Source of the DNA: Desulfuromonadales bacterium
GTDB taxonomy: Bacteria > Desulfobacterota > Desulfuromonadia > Desulfuromonadales > BM103
Assembly: GCA_030640215.1 (NCBI GenBank)
Contig: DAOWJU010000128.1
Span: 1 to 6,448 of the forward strand
DNA: 6,448 bases
Direction: 5' to 3'
This document shows positions 1 through 5,824 of the stretch, in pieces (the stretch's first letter is position 1; each line of letters begins with the position of its first letter). The translations under genes and the position numbers were made by a program. The notes beneath the pieces were generated by a model. That model ran no database searches, was not told the origin of the DNA, and saw only the letters and a list, made by a program, of their open reading frames with translations.

Positions 1-895
1 CCTGAACGAGGCGTTTCAGAATCTCAGCAAGGGCATTCTCATCAGATGACTGCAGATAAGGCTTCAGATCGAACCCGCAATTCGAGAACAGGCAGGTCTT
101 GACCTGTCCGGCGGCTGTCACGCGAATCCTGTTACAGTCGTTACAAAAGTGATCAAAGACCGGGGTGATGATACCGACTGTTCCAGTGACTCCATCGATG
201 CGATAATCTCGCGACGGACCGGATAATCTCTGTCTGGGAACCTCTTGCAAAGGGTACCTGGCGCTGATCCGCTCGACAATCTCCTTACCCGGCACCACAT
301 ATCGCTGCCAGTTTTCATCCTCGACAGCAGGCATGTATTCAATAAAACGGACGGCCAGAGACTGATCGAGCGCCATGGCAACAAAATCGTACAACTCCAT
401 GTCATTAACACCGCGCATAACGACCACGTTGAGCTTGACCTGCAGACCGCTTTGGTGGGCGGCAGCGATGCCTGCCAGCGTTCGGGACAGTTCGCCACCC
501 CGCGTAATCTTGCCGAACATATCGGCATTGAGGGAGTCGAGGCTCACATTGACCCGTTTGACTCCGGCCGCACGCAGATCCTCAGACATCTCCTCCAGAA
601 GCTGGCCATTGGTGGTCAGAACCAGTTGCCGCAGACCAGGGATGCCCGAGAGACGTGTCAGAAATTCAACGATCCCCTTGCGAACTAGCGGTTCACCACC
701 AGTAACCCGAATTTTTTCAATCCCTAGTGAAACCGAGATCTTGGCAATCCGGTAAAGTTCCTCGTAACTGAGAATCTCCTGACGCTGCTTCGGGATCACC
801 CCAGTGGCCGGCATGCAATAGCGGCAGCGAAGATTGCAGCGATCTGTCACTGAGAGACGCAGGTAGTTGATCTTTCTCTTATAGGCATCAATCAT
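1..895 (-). CDS. moaA: GTP 3',8-cyclase MoaA, C-terminus cut off by window edge
   Basis: This radical-SAM enzyme carries out the first step of molybdopterin synthesis, rearranging GTP to 3',8-cyclo-7,8-dihydro-GTP, which MoaC then converts to cyclic pyranopterin monophosphate. I translated the open frame directly. The N-terminal [4Fe-4S] motif CNLRCRYC gives Cys20, Cys24 and Cys27. The SAM-binding GGEP motif is at residues 66-69. The MoaA-specific C-terminal cluster motif CNDC plus 13 residues plus Cys gives Cys251, Cys254 and Cys268. About 298 residues are visible; the family usually has 320-340, so about 30 residues, including the usual terminal Gly-Gly, lie outside the window. The ATG at 895 is the first start after an in-frame TGA just upstream, and it opens the typical N-terminus before the NYLRLSVTDRC segment. 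Its Shine-Dalgarno is poor: the only purine-rich match, GGGGAG (914-919), sits 18 nt away inside a possible hairpin. The gene lies 157 bp after the membrane-protein gene, so it may share the upstream transcript or have its own promoter. Confidence 0.96.
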   Translation of the reverse strand, partial: MIDAYKRKINYLRLSVTDRCNLRCRYCMPATGVIPKQRQEILSYEELYRIAKISVSLGIEKIRVTGGEPLVRKGIVEFLTRLSGIPGLRQLVLTTNGQLLEEMSEDLRAAGVKRVNVSLDSLNADMFGKITRGGELSRTLAGIAAAHQSGLQVKLNVVVMRGVNDMELYDFVAMALDQSLAVRFIEYMPAVEDENWQRYVVPGKEIVERISARYPLQEVPRQRLSGPSRDYRIDGVTGTVGIITPVFDHFCNDCNRIRVTAAGQVKTCLFSNCGFDLKPYLQSSDENALAEILKRLVQ

Positions 896-905
896 TATTC
901 AAAAG

Positions 906-922
906 TCAGGAAACTCCCCTGA
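906..922 (-). promoter_or_regulatory. Hairpin in the moaA leader holding the only SD-like motif
   Basis: On the coding strand TCAGG and CCTGA form a perfect 5-bp inverted repeat around a 7-nt loop, with a further possible G-U pair. The SD-like GGGGAG lies in the loop and 5' stem. It is too far from the ATG (18 nt) for an ordinary ribosome site, so the hairpin could influence translation of moaA. The base pairing is visible; a regulatory role is inference. The stem is short and could be chance. Confidence 0.3.
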
Positions 923-957
923 ACACTCCGAGCTGTCAGATTTTCGAACACCGAGCT
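921..957 (-). repeat. Imperfect direct repeat in the moaA leader
   Basis: On the coding strand AGCTCGGTGTTC (946-957) recurs as AGCTCGGAGTGTTC (921-934), identical except for a 2-nt insertion, with starts 23-25 nt apart. The pair lies 26-62 nt before the moaA start and touches the hairpin at 906-922. Direct repeats in this position can be binding sites for a regulator. No protein can be named from the sequence. Confidence 0.4.
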
Positions 958-1039
958 ACGGTCACCGGCTGAGATGCAAACCCAAAGGCCATGACATTCA
1001 CTTCCAGTTCCACAGCTATATTACCCGCAGTCTCTTTCT

Positions 1040-1054
1040 AATGGACATTCCATT
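1040..1054. repeat. Short inverted repeat AATGG-N5-CCATT upstream of moaA
   Basis: A perfect 5-bp inverted repeat with a 5-nt spacer begins at the stop codon of the membrane-protein gene, about 145-160 bp before the moaA start. It could be an operator half-site pair or part of a moaA promoter region. The arms are too short and AT-rich for a Rho-independent terminator, and no T-run follows on the minus strand. Confidence 0.25.
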
Positions 1055-1508
1055 AACCCAGCAGATCATTCTTTGAATGGACAACTTCCCAATGCTGCAA
1101 CGAAAAATATCGAATCCAGCTGGGAGCATGTGCCACGAACCCGGAAATCACTATGACAACAATCAGACAGGGAATGGATGCATCCGGGTGGCGATGCATA
1201 AACAGCAAAAACAGCAGTTTCAACCAGAGGGAAACACCTCTGATCTGGACAAACATGACCAAGCCGGCAGAGGCCTCCATGATAACCAGTACAACACCGG
1301 AGATGATTGCAAGGGCGAGATATGCTGGCTCGAAAGAGTTCATCATTGCGCTACCAAAAACACCGGAGATACCCACAAGATGGATGGTCCTTACGATGAC
1401 TTTAGAGAGGCGTCTTACGGTGTTATCAGGCAACGGGTTAAATAACGACATAATCAATTCTCGGGAATTAGCCTCAACCGAAACAGCTTTAACCCTCAAA
1501 CTACTCAC
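1053..1508 (-). CDS. Uncharacterised small multi-pass membrane protein
   Basis: I do not recognise this family with certainty. The frame encodes up to 151 residues with about four hydrophobic segments: roughly 42-58, 61-88 (with an acidic Glu78 inside), 94-104 and 112-126. A short conserved-looking tail follows the last segment, HAPSWIRYFS at 127-136. There is no signal peptide and no metal-binding Cys/His cluster. The start is unclear. GTG at 1508 lies inside the best SD-like stretch, AAAAGGTGAG. TTG at 1499 (codon 4) has that stretch at a more normal distance. ATG at 1451 (codon 20) would give a 132-residue protein starting just before the hydrophobic core. The coordinates use the longest form. 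The gap to the moeA stop is 17-26 bp, which suggests co-transcription with tupABC-moeA. Its place between moeA and moaA hints at a link to Mo/W cofactor metabolism, but that is only an inference from position. Confidence 0.72.
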   Translation of the reverse strand: MSSLRVKAVSVEANSRELIMSLFNPLPDNTVRRLSKVIVRTIHLVGISGVFGSAMMNSFEPAYLALAIISGVVLVIMEASAGLVMFVQIRGVSLWLKLLFLLFMHRHPDASIPCLIVVIVISGFVAHAPSWIRYFSLQHWEVVHSKNDLLG

Positions 1509-1525
1509 CTTTTCGGATGTAATGT

Positions 1526-2749
1526 TTAAGTTGCCGTATCAAGGGCATCAACAGCAGCAATCAAATGAACATTGACTTCCTCCCCGGCCTCGAACTGTTC
1601 TCGCTCGGCCGGAAGGACAGCAATCCCGTTGGCGTGCAGCATGGTGCGCAAGATCCCGGTATTCTGATCGCCGGAACTTGAAGCAACCAGGCCATTCCCA
1701 TTGTCAACCACCCGAACTCGCAGAAACTGAACGCGGCCCGTTTTCTTCGTAATTGACTCTTTCAGGGTTGCCTTGACGAACGGTTTGATAACTCGTCGCT
1801 GGCCCATCATCTTCAGCAAGGCAGGCAGGACAAACTCTTCAAAGGTAACCATGCTCGATACCGGGTTCCCGGGTAAAGAGAAGACCGGTTTGCCATCCTT
1901 GAGGCCAAAGGCGGTCGGACGTCCGGGTTTAATATCAACCTTCCAGAACAGGCGTTCGACCCCAACTTCTTGCAGCACTTCACAGACCAGATCACGGTCA
2001 CCCATCGAAACTCCGGCAGTAGTAATCAACACATCCGCCTGCAATCCAACGTTTATTTTTTCAGCGAGGCTTTCGCGATTGTCCCGGGCAATACCAAGCA
2101 GTAGCGGTTTACCACCAACCTCTTTGACCGCTGCGGCTAAAGAATAGGCATTACTGTTGACAACCTGTCCTGGGCCAAGAGGTTCACCCGGTTCTACCAG
2201 TTCGTCACCGGTCGACAGGATGGCCACCTGAGGGTGGCTGAAAACAGAAACAGTTTTAAAGCCGAACGAAGCGAGCATATTGATTTCGGCAGGCCGCAAA
2301 ATGCTACCGGCGATGATAACAATCTCATCTTTCTGCACATCTTCGCCGCGAACACGAATATGATCACCAACTCGAACCCGGCCGTTAATCGTGACATGAT
2401 CGCCATCTTCGTCGGTATATTCCACGGGAACGACCACATCGCAGCCCTCCGGAGTCGGTGCGCCGGTCATGATTTTTGTCGCTCTGCCCGAACTGACAGA
2501 GATGCCGCAGGCTGTGCCACCAGCCGGAATATAGCCGTCAATCAGTAGCGGCTTCTGTGACCTGCAATCTTCTGCCCGCACGGCAAAACCGTCCATGGCT
2601 GAATTATCCCAACGCGGCATGTCCCATGGGGCCCTGACCTCTTCGGCAAGCACCCGACCAACCACATCAAGCAGAGGCACAGATTCAGCTGGCAGACGGG
2701 AGACCTTCTCCAGAATCAGAGCCCTTGCGCGTTCAAAAGTTTCGGCCAT
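1526..2749 (-). CDS. moeA: Molybdopterin molybdenumtransferase MoeA (possible tungsten insertion)
   Basis: MoeA hydrolyses adenylylated molybdopterin and inserts molybdate, or tungstate in W-using organisms, to form the active cofactor in the cytoplasm. The 407-residue length is normal for the family. Visible motifs are DNSAMDGFAV at 48-57, STGDELV at 179-185, TTAGVSMGDRD at 243-253, KPGRP at 274-278 and LPGNPVSS at 292-299, covering the N-terminal linker region, the MogA-like molybdopterin-binding domain and the start of the C-terminal MoeA domain IV. Residue 245 is Ala where many homologues have Gly in the GGVS motif, a mild variation. The ATG at 2749 has a strong SD, AAGGAG, 8 nt upstream inside tupC, and the first 34 bp overlap the end of tupC. 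The tight linkage to a tungstate transporter suggests that tungsten may be the metal inserted; sequence alone cannot separate Mo from W use. Confidence 0.96.
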   Translation of the reverse strand: MAETFERARALILEKVSRLPAESVPLLDVVGRVLAEEVRAPWDMPRWDNSAMDGFAVRAEDCRSQKPLLIDGYIPAGGTACGISVSSGRATKIMTGAPTPEGCDVVVPVEYTDEDGDHVTINGRVRVGDHIRVRGEDVQKDEIVIIAGSILRPAEINMLASFGFKTVSVFSHPQVAILSTGDELVEPGEPLGPGQVVNSNAYSLAAAVKEVGGKPLLLGIARDNRESLAEKINVGLQADVLITTAGVSMGDRDLVCEVLQEVGVERLFWKVDIKPGRPTAFGLKDGKPVFSLPGNPVSSMVTFEEFVLPALLKMMGQRRVIKPFVKATLKESITKKTGRVQFLRVRVVDNGNGLVASSSGDQNTGILRTMLHANGIAVLPAEREQFEAGEEVNVHLIAAVDALDTAT

Positions 2750-3435
2750 ACTTGATTCTCCTTGGTAGAATTATATTCAGATAATCGGTGGGATCTGTCG
2801 AGGATACGCCCATTTTCAATCTGAAGCATTTCCCCTCCCAAACGTTCGGCCATAAACCGGTCGTGGGTGGCAAGAACAATCGTGACACCATTTTCTGGTA
2901 ATTGGCTGAGCATTTCTTCAAATGCCTGAAGACTCTTACTGTCGATACTGGAGGTCGGTTCATCCAATAAGAGGACTTTTGGTTCCAGAACCAACGCACG
3001 TGCCAAGGCGACCCGCTGCACTTCCCCACCAGAAAGTTCATTGGCTTTGCGCGGCTCAAACCCTTCAAGCCCAACCAATGCCAATGCAGATATGATGCGC
3101 TTTTTCTGTTCCTTTCTGCGGATTCCGCGAAGTTTCAAGCCAAACGCAAGATTGTCAGACACGCTCCCCTTTAACAGATATGGAGACTGCTCAACCAGGG
3201 TGACCTTTTGCCGTTGCTGAGCAAGATTCCCGGCACCAGCATCGGCAAGCCTGACCGTTCCTCTTTCGGGTAAGGTCAACAAAGCCATCGTTCTGAGCAG
3301 GGTGCTTTTCCCTGCACCGTTCGAGCCCATCAGGGTATATATCCGGCGAAAATGCAATTCTAGATTCTCTATCGACAGACTGAAAATTTCCCCCTGCTTG
3401 ACCAAAACATCCTTTATGGAGATAACCGGTTCCAT
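2716..3435 (-). CDS. tupC: Tungstate ABC transporter ATP-binding protein TupC
   Basis: This is the cytoplasmic ATPase that powers tungstate import through TupB. In 239 residues it shows a complete nucleotide-binding domain: Walker A GSNGAGKST at 37-45, Q-loop Gln83, ABC signature LSGGE at 134-138, Walker B LLLDEP at 155-160 with D-loop SSID at 162-165, and H-loop His191. The length fits a plain NBD; it lacks the C-terminal TOBE/Mop oxyanion-binding extension typical of ModC, consistent with the Tup rather than the Mod family. The ATG at 3435 follows the tupB stop by 4 bp, and the SD AAAGGTGA lies at the end of tupB. Its last 34 bp overlap the start of moeA in another frame. Assignment to tungstate rather than another anion rests on the adjacent TupA. 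Confidence 0.93.
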   Translation of the reverse strand: MEPVISIKDVLVKQGEIFSLSIENLELHFRRIYTLMGSNGAGKSTLLRTMALLTLPERGTVRLADAGAGNLAQQRQKVTLVEQSPYLLKGSVSDNLAFGLKLRGIRRKEQKKRIISALALVGLEGFEPRKANELSGGEVQRVALARALVLEPKVLLLDEPTSSIDSKSLQAFEEMLSQLPENGVTIVLATHDRFMAERLGGEMLQIENGRILDRSHRLSEYNSTKENQVWPKLLNAQGL

Positions 3436-3439
3436 CAGC

Positions 3440-4126
3440 TCACCTTTGCTGCAACAGGTTTAAAAATAAATTGACGATTAAAGCCACACTTAAGAGGACA
3501 ATCCCCAACGACAAACCGAAGGCAAATTCCCCCTTGCTGGTTTCCAGGGCAATCGCCGTAGTCATGGTACGGGTTGAACCACGGATATTCCCGCCGAGCA
3601 TCATCGCCACTCCAACTTCGGCAATCACCCGGCCGAAACCGGCAATTACCGCAGCCATCACACCGAAGCGGATTTCTTTTAGCAGTTGAACGCTGGCCTG
3701 AAAACGCGTTGCGCCCAAAGTTAAAACCGTGTCCATAATACGCTGGTCGGAACCGCTGACTGCGGCCAACACATAATTAGCCACAATCGGCGTCGCAAGT
3801 ACTGTTTGTCCAGCGATCATTGCCCAGGGTGTAAAGAGCAACCCCAGGAGGCCGAATGGTCCTTGACGACTAAACAAACCGAACAGTACCAGCCCGATCA
3901 CCACTGTCGGCATAGCCATCAGGGTATTCAGGAGCGTGATCGTCAACCGTCGGCCGCGAAAACGGCTGATCCCCAGCCACAAACCAATTGGAATTCCGAT
4001 CAATGCCGCAAAAACGATTGCACAGCTTGAGGTGTAGAGAGAGGTCCAGATGGTCAACCAAACCTCCCGGTCGAGATTGAAAAGCAGCTCGACCGCAGTC
4101 ATCAATGAATCGTCCAGAGACCCCAA
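3440..4126 (-). CDS. tupB: Tungstate ABC transporter permease TupB
   Basis: This integral inner-membrane subunit forms the tungstate channel together with TupC. The 228-residue protein has about five to six hydrophobic segments (near 24-52, 64-86, 95-123, 154-178 and 197-225). The cytoplasmic coupling loop, LTLGATRFQASVQLLKEIRFG at about 135-155, is the EAA-like region that docks on the ATPase. The MAMPTVVIGL segment (70-79) and GRVIAEVG (165-172) are typical of TupB/WtpB-type permeases. No ATG fits the start: TTG at 4126 is preceded by GAGGTGA, 4-5 nt away, which overlaps the tupA stop codon. ATG at codon 9 (4102) is an alternative but has no clear SD. It lies 9 bp after tupA and 4 bp before tupC, so translation is probably coupled. 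Confidence 0.94.
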   Translation of the reverse strand: MGSLDDSLMTAVELLFNLDREVWLTIWTSLYTSSCAIVFAALIGIPIGLWLGISRFRGRRLTITLLNTLMAMPTVVIGLVLFGLFSRQGPFGLLGLLFTPWAMIAGQTVLATPIVANYVLAAVSGSDQRIMDTVLTLGATRFQASVQLLKEIRFGVMAAVIAGFGRVIAEVGVAMMLGGNIRGSTRTMTTAIALETSKGEFAFGLSLGIVLLSVALIVNLFLNLLQQR

Positions 4127-4135
4127 ACCATCACC

Positions 4136-4933
4136 TCACTGCACGTAAAAAAGCTGTTCGCCGCCTCTGCGGTATACGGTAATAAGGGCTCTCGCCTGAT
4201 CCGATGTCAGATAATCGAGGAATTTCTCCGCCAGCTCAACCTTGACATGCGTGTGCTTCTGCGGGTTGACCATAATGACACCGTAGGGGTTAAACAATCG
4301 TTTGTCCCCCTCCCCAACAATCCGTAATGGTGTCTTATCTTTAAAGGCCAGGTAGGTCCCACGATCGCTCAAGGTGTATCCTTGACGTTCACCGGCCATG
4401 ACAATCACTTCGCCCATGCCGCGCCCGGCTTCCAGATACCAATCCCCTGCCGGGGTAACTCCGGCAGCTTGCCAGAGTTGCTTTTCGCGGTTATGGGTTC
4501 CGGAATCATCGCCACGAGAAACGAAGGTGATTTTGTCAGAAGCGATTTTGCCGATGGCCTCAATGGCATCAGCCATCCCACTAATCTCGGCAGGATCACT
4601 GGCAGGCCCAAGGAGAACAAAATCGTTGTACATCACGTCATGCCGGTCGACACCATGCCCATCGGCAACAAACTTGTCTTCCTTGCTACGGGCATGGACC
4701 ATAACGACATCAACATCACCGGTTTCGCCTAACTTGATCGCTTTACCGGTCCCGACAGCGATGACATCGACCTGACAGTTGTTGGCCTGCTCAAAAGGAG
4801 GCAGTAATTTGGCCAGCAACCCGGAATTTTCAGTTGAAGTGGTTGTAGCCAGGCGCAGGTGCTCACTGGCGGCAACTACAACACTAGGATTCAGCATCGC
4901 AAGCAGGATTATGGTCAAGATAGTCTTCTTCAT
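4136..4933 (-). CDS. tupA: Tungstate-binding periplasmic protein TupA
   Basis: This is the extracytoplasmic solute-binding protein that captures tungstate and delivers it to TupB. The 265 residues begin with a Sec signal peptide: MKK, a hydrophobic core at about 4-20, and likely cleavage after the VVVAA stretch near residue 21 or 22. There is no lipobox Cys, so the mature protein should be soluble in the periplasm. Family hallmarks are the TTTS oxyanion motif at 30-33, VGTGKAI at 60-66 with the following GDVDVVMVHA at 72-81, and SRGDDSGTH at 139-147. Arg140 is in the position expected for the anion-binding arginine described for TupA proteins. These favour tungstate over ModA-type molybdate binding. 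The ATG at 4933 has the SD AAGGAT 5 nt upstream. It is the first gene of the tup transcript; a -10 box and an inverted-repeat cluster lie upstream. Confidence 0.95.
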   Translation of the reverse strand: MKKTILTIILLAMLNPSVVVAASEHLRLATTTSTENSGLLAKLLPPFEQANNCQVDVIAVGTGKAIKLGETGDVDVVMVHARSKEDKFVADGHGVDRHDVMYNDFVLLGPASDPAEISGMADAIEAIGKIASDKITFVSRGDDSGTHNREKQLWQAAGVTPAGDWYLEAGRGMGEVIVMAGERQGYTLSDRGTYLAFKDKTPLRIVGEGDKRLFNPYGVIMVNPQKHTHVKVELAEKFLDYLTSDQARALITVYRRGGEQLFYVQ

Positions 4934-4974
4934 GTTTTATCCTTGCAAACAATGGGCGCTGTTTTCTCTAGACC

Positions 4975-4980
4975 ATTGTA
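4975..4980 (-). promoter_or_regulatory. Candidate -10 box of the tupABC promoter
   Basis: The coding strand reads TACAAT, one mismatch from TATAAT, about 42 nt before the tupA ATG. No good -35 box lies at 15-18 nt spacing (the sequence there is GTAGCC/AGTAGC). That missing -35 region coincides with the inverted repeat at 4995-5014, as would be expected if a regulator controls the promoter. The box is visible; transcription from it is inferred. Confidence 0.35.
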
Positions 4981-4990
4981 GGACTATGGA

Positions 4991-5030
4991 TAAACTGGCT
5001 ACTAATTTAGCCAGCACACTGTGCCAGTTA
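4991..5030. promoter_or_regulatory. Cluster of CTGGC/GCCAG inverted repeats, candidate tup operator
   Basis: Three copies of the same 5-mer occur within 33 bp: CTGGC at 4995-4999, GCCAG at 5010-5014 and GCCAG at 5023-5027. The first two form a perfect 7-bp dyad, CTGGCTA/TAGCCAG, around a 6-nt centre. The first and third form a second dyad, AACTGGC/GCCAGTT, extended as TAAACTGGC against TAACTGGC. The middle and outer arms share a palindrome, GCACA-C-TGTGC (5014-5024). The cluster lies 58-97 bp before the tupA start and overlaps the expected -35 region. A tungstate- or molybdate-sensing regulator (ModE or TunR type) is a reasonable guess, but no consensus was matched. An alternative is a weak terminator for the upstream peroxiredoxin gene, since the 7-bp hairpin is followed on the minus strand by TTTAT only. 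Confidence 0.45.
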
Positions 5031-5042
5031 TGTTCGGCATTG

Positions 5043-5050
5043 TGACGTCA
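5043..5050. repeat. Perfect palindrome TGACGTCA in the tup upstream region
   Basis: An 8-bp perfect palindrome lies between the peroxiredoxin stop and the tup repeat cluster. It might be a distal regulator site. An 8-bp palindrome is short enough to occur by chance, so confidence in a function is low. Confidence 0.15.
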
Positions 5051-5114
5051 GAAACAACATACGTACATGGAAGCTCTTACTGACAAGCACAATAATGTTT
5101 TTTTTAAAATACGG

Positions 5115-5654
5115 TCATACTTTTGCCGCCAACACCTCTGCTGAAGGTAAATCACAGATAGTTTTACCATAATAGGCATACGTGATCCGTTTATCAGGCG
5201 CCACAATAAATGATGCTGGTAGCTGTGTTTCCCGGCCCTCGAACTTGCCATGACGAAATCCCTGAAAAGTTGCTTTAACGACAGCCACCAACCCTGCCGG
5301 GTGCAGGTATTTTAAAATACCTCCAAGCGTGACATGGTATTGACTGAAAATATCAGAATTGGGGTCGCAGATGATGGTAAACGGCCAGTCTTTTTCATTG
5401 CTTAAACCGGCAACAATTTCAGGTTGACTCTGCAGAGCAACAAAAACCCGGGTGTTTTTTCGAACAAACAGGTCAATTTCCTTTTTGATTTTCGCCATTT
5501 CCATCTGGCAGACAGGACAGCCAAGATAACGGAGAAAAATCAGTACAGACGCGTTATCTCCTGCTTTTTCGTAAAATCGCTCCTTGGCTACCCAGGGTGT
5601 GTCAAAGTCAAAATCAGGCGCATTATCACCTGTACTTAATTGCAATTTTGCCAT
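5115..5654 (-). CDS. Peroxiredoxin-like (AhpC/TSA superfamily) thioredoxin-fold protein
   Basis: This is a 179-residue cytosolic thioredoxin-fold protein of the peroxiredoxin-like AhpC/TSA group, probably a thiol-dependent peroxidase or redox protein. An N-terminal GDNAPDFDF (9-17) matches the usual peroxiredoxin opening. The redox centre is FLRYLGCPVCQ at 40-50, giving Cys46 and Cys49 in a CxxC arrangement in place of the classic PxxxTxxC. The cis-Pro region is RETQLPASFIV, as in peroxiredoxin-like proteins, followed by an Asp-Lys turn (PDKRITY). It has no signal peptide. The ATG at 5654 has a modest SD (AAAGAG, 7 nt upstream). The gene is separated from its neighbours by 216 and 181 bp, so it is probably a single-gene unit. 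The substrate and reductant cannot be told from sequence. Some relatives in this superfamily carry selenocysteine at the redox motif; here both positions are ordinary Cys codons. Confidence 0.88.
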   Translation of the reverse strand: MAKLQLSTGDNAPDFDFDTPWVAKERFYEKAGDNASVLIFLRYLGCPVCQMEMAKIKKEIDLFVRKNTRVFVALQSQPEIVAGLSNEKDWPFTIICDPNSDIFSQYHVTLGGILKYLHPAGLVAVVKATFQGFRHGKFEGRETQLPASFIVAPDKRITYAYYGKTICDLPSAEVLAAKV

Positions 5655-5693
5655 ATCTGCGCTCTTTTTTGATAATCAGTCATTGATCACACC

Positions 5694-5710
5694 TCATCTT
5701 CATGAGATGA
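5694..5710. promoter_or_regulatory. Inverted repeat TCATCT-N5-AGATGA before the peroxiredoxin-like gene
   Basis: A perfect 6-bp inverted repeat around a TCATG centre lies 40-56 bp upstream of the peroxiredoxin-like ATG, between the candidate -10 box and the start codon. The position would suit a repressor operator or a leader hairpin. No known regulator consensus was recognised. Confidence 0.3.
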
Positions 5711-5725
5711 CTGGTCTTCTCCCAA

Positions 5726-5754
5726 GTTAAAATACTCAGGTTTCTAATGGACAA
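5726..5754 (-). promoter_or_regulatory. Weak candidate sigma70 promoter for the peroxiredoxin-like gene
   Basis: On the coding strand TTGTCC (5749-5754, 4 of 6 matches to TTGACA) is separated by 17 nt from TTTAAC (5726-5731, 4 of 6 matches to TATAAT). It lies about 75-100 bp before the ATG. The spacing is ideal but both boxes are imperfect, and such matches are common by chance in AT-rich spacers. Confidence 0.22.
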
Positions 5755-5824
5755 GACATCCCAGCATCTTTGCAATGGCAATCTTCATTAGACAGCCACA
5801 GAGAAGGCTTCAGAACCGACTCAT

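Noticed and set aside
245..755. Plus-strand ORFs of 126 and 147 codons opposite moaA
   Set aside because: They lie wholly inside moaA on the other strand. Their products show no recognisable domain, while the minus-strand frame has all MoaA cluster motifs.
961..990. TPP riboswitch-like string (GGCTGAGATG followed by ACCC) on the plus strand
   Set aside because: Only this short part resembles a THI box. The downstream conserved ACCTGATCTGG-type segment is absent and no plus-strand gene follows.
935..1010. 25-codon GTG-started ORF in the moaA leader on the minus strand
   Set aside because: It has no clear ribosome site, no motif, and a length well within chance expectation.
1077..1575. Plus-strand ORFs of 122 and 140 codons opposite the membrane-protein gene and the moeA end
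   Set aside because: The translations are low in hydrophobic structure and resemble reverse-complement shadows. The minus-strand frame gives coherent membrane helices and fits the operon spacing.
4995..5030. Sigma54 (-24/-12) promoter from the TGGCAC and TGGC strings before tupA
   Set aside because: The required GG to GC spacing of 10 nt is not met: the candidate pairs give 8 or 11 nt.
4779..5045. 88-codon plus-strand ORF spanning the tupA start and its promoter region
   Set aside because: Most of it is antisense to the tupA signal-peptide region, and the rest runs through the inverted-repeat cluster. No ribosome site or domain supports it.
5090..5110. T-rich stretch near the peroxiredoxin-like stop as a plus-strand terminator
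   Set aside because: There is no GC-rich hairpin in front of the T-run and no plus-strand gene upstream. On the minus strand it is an A-run, which does not suit a terminator.
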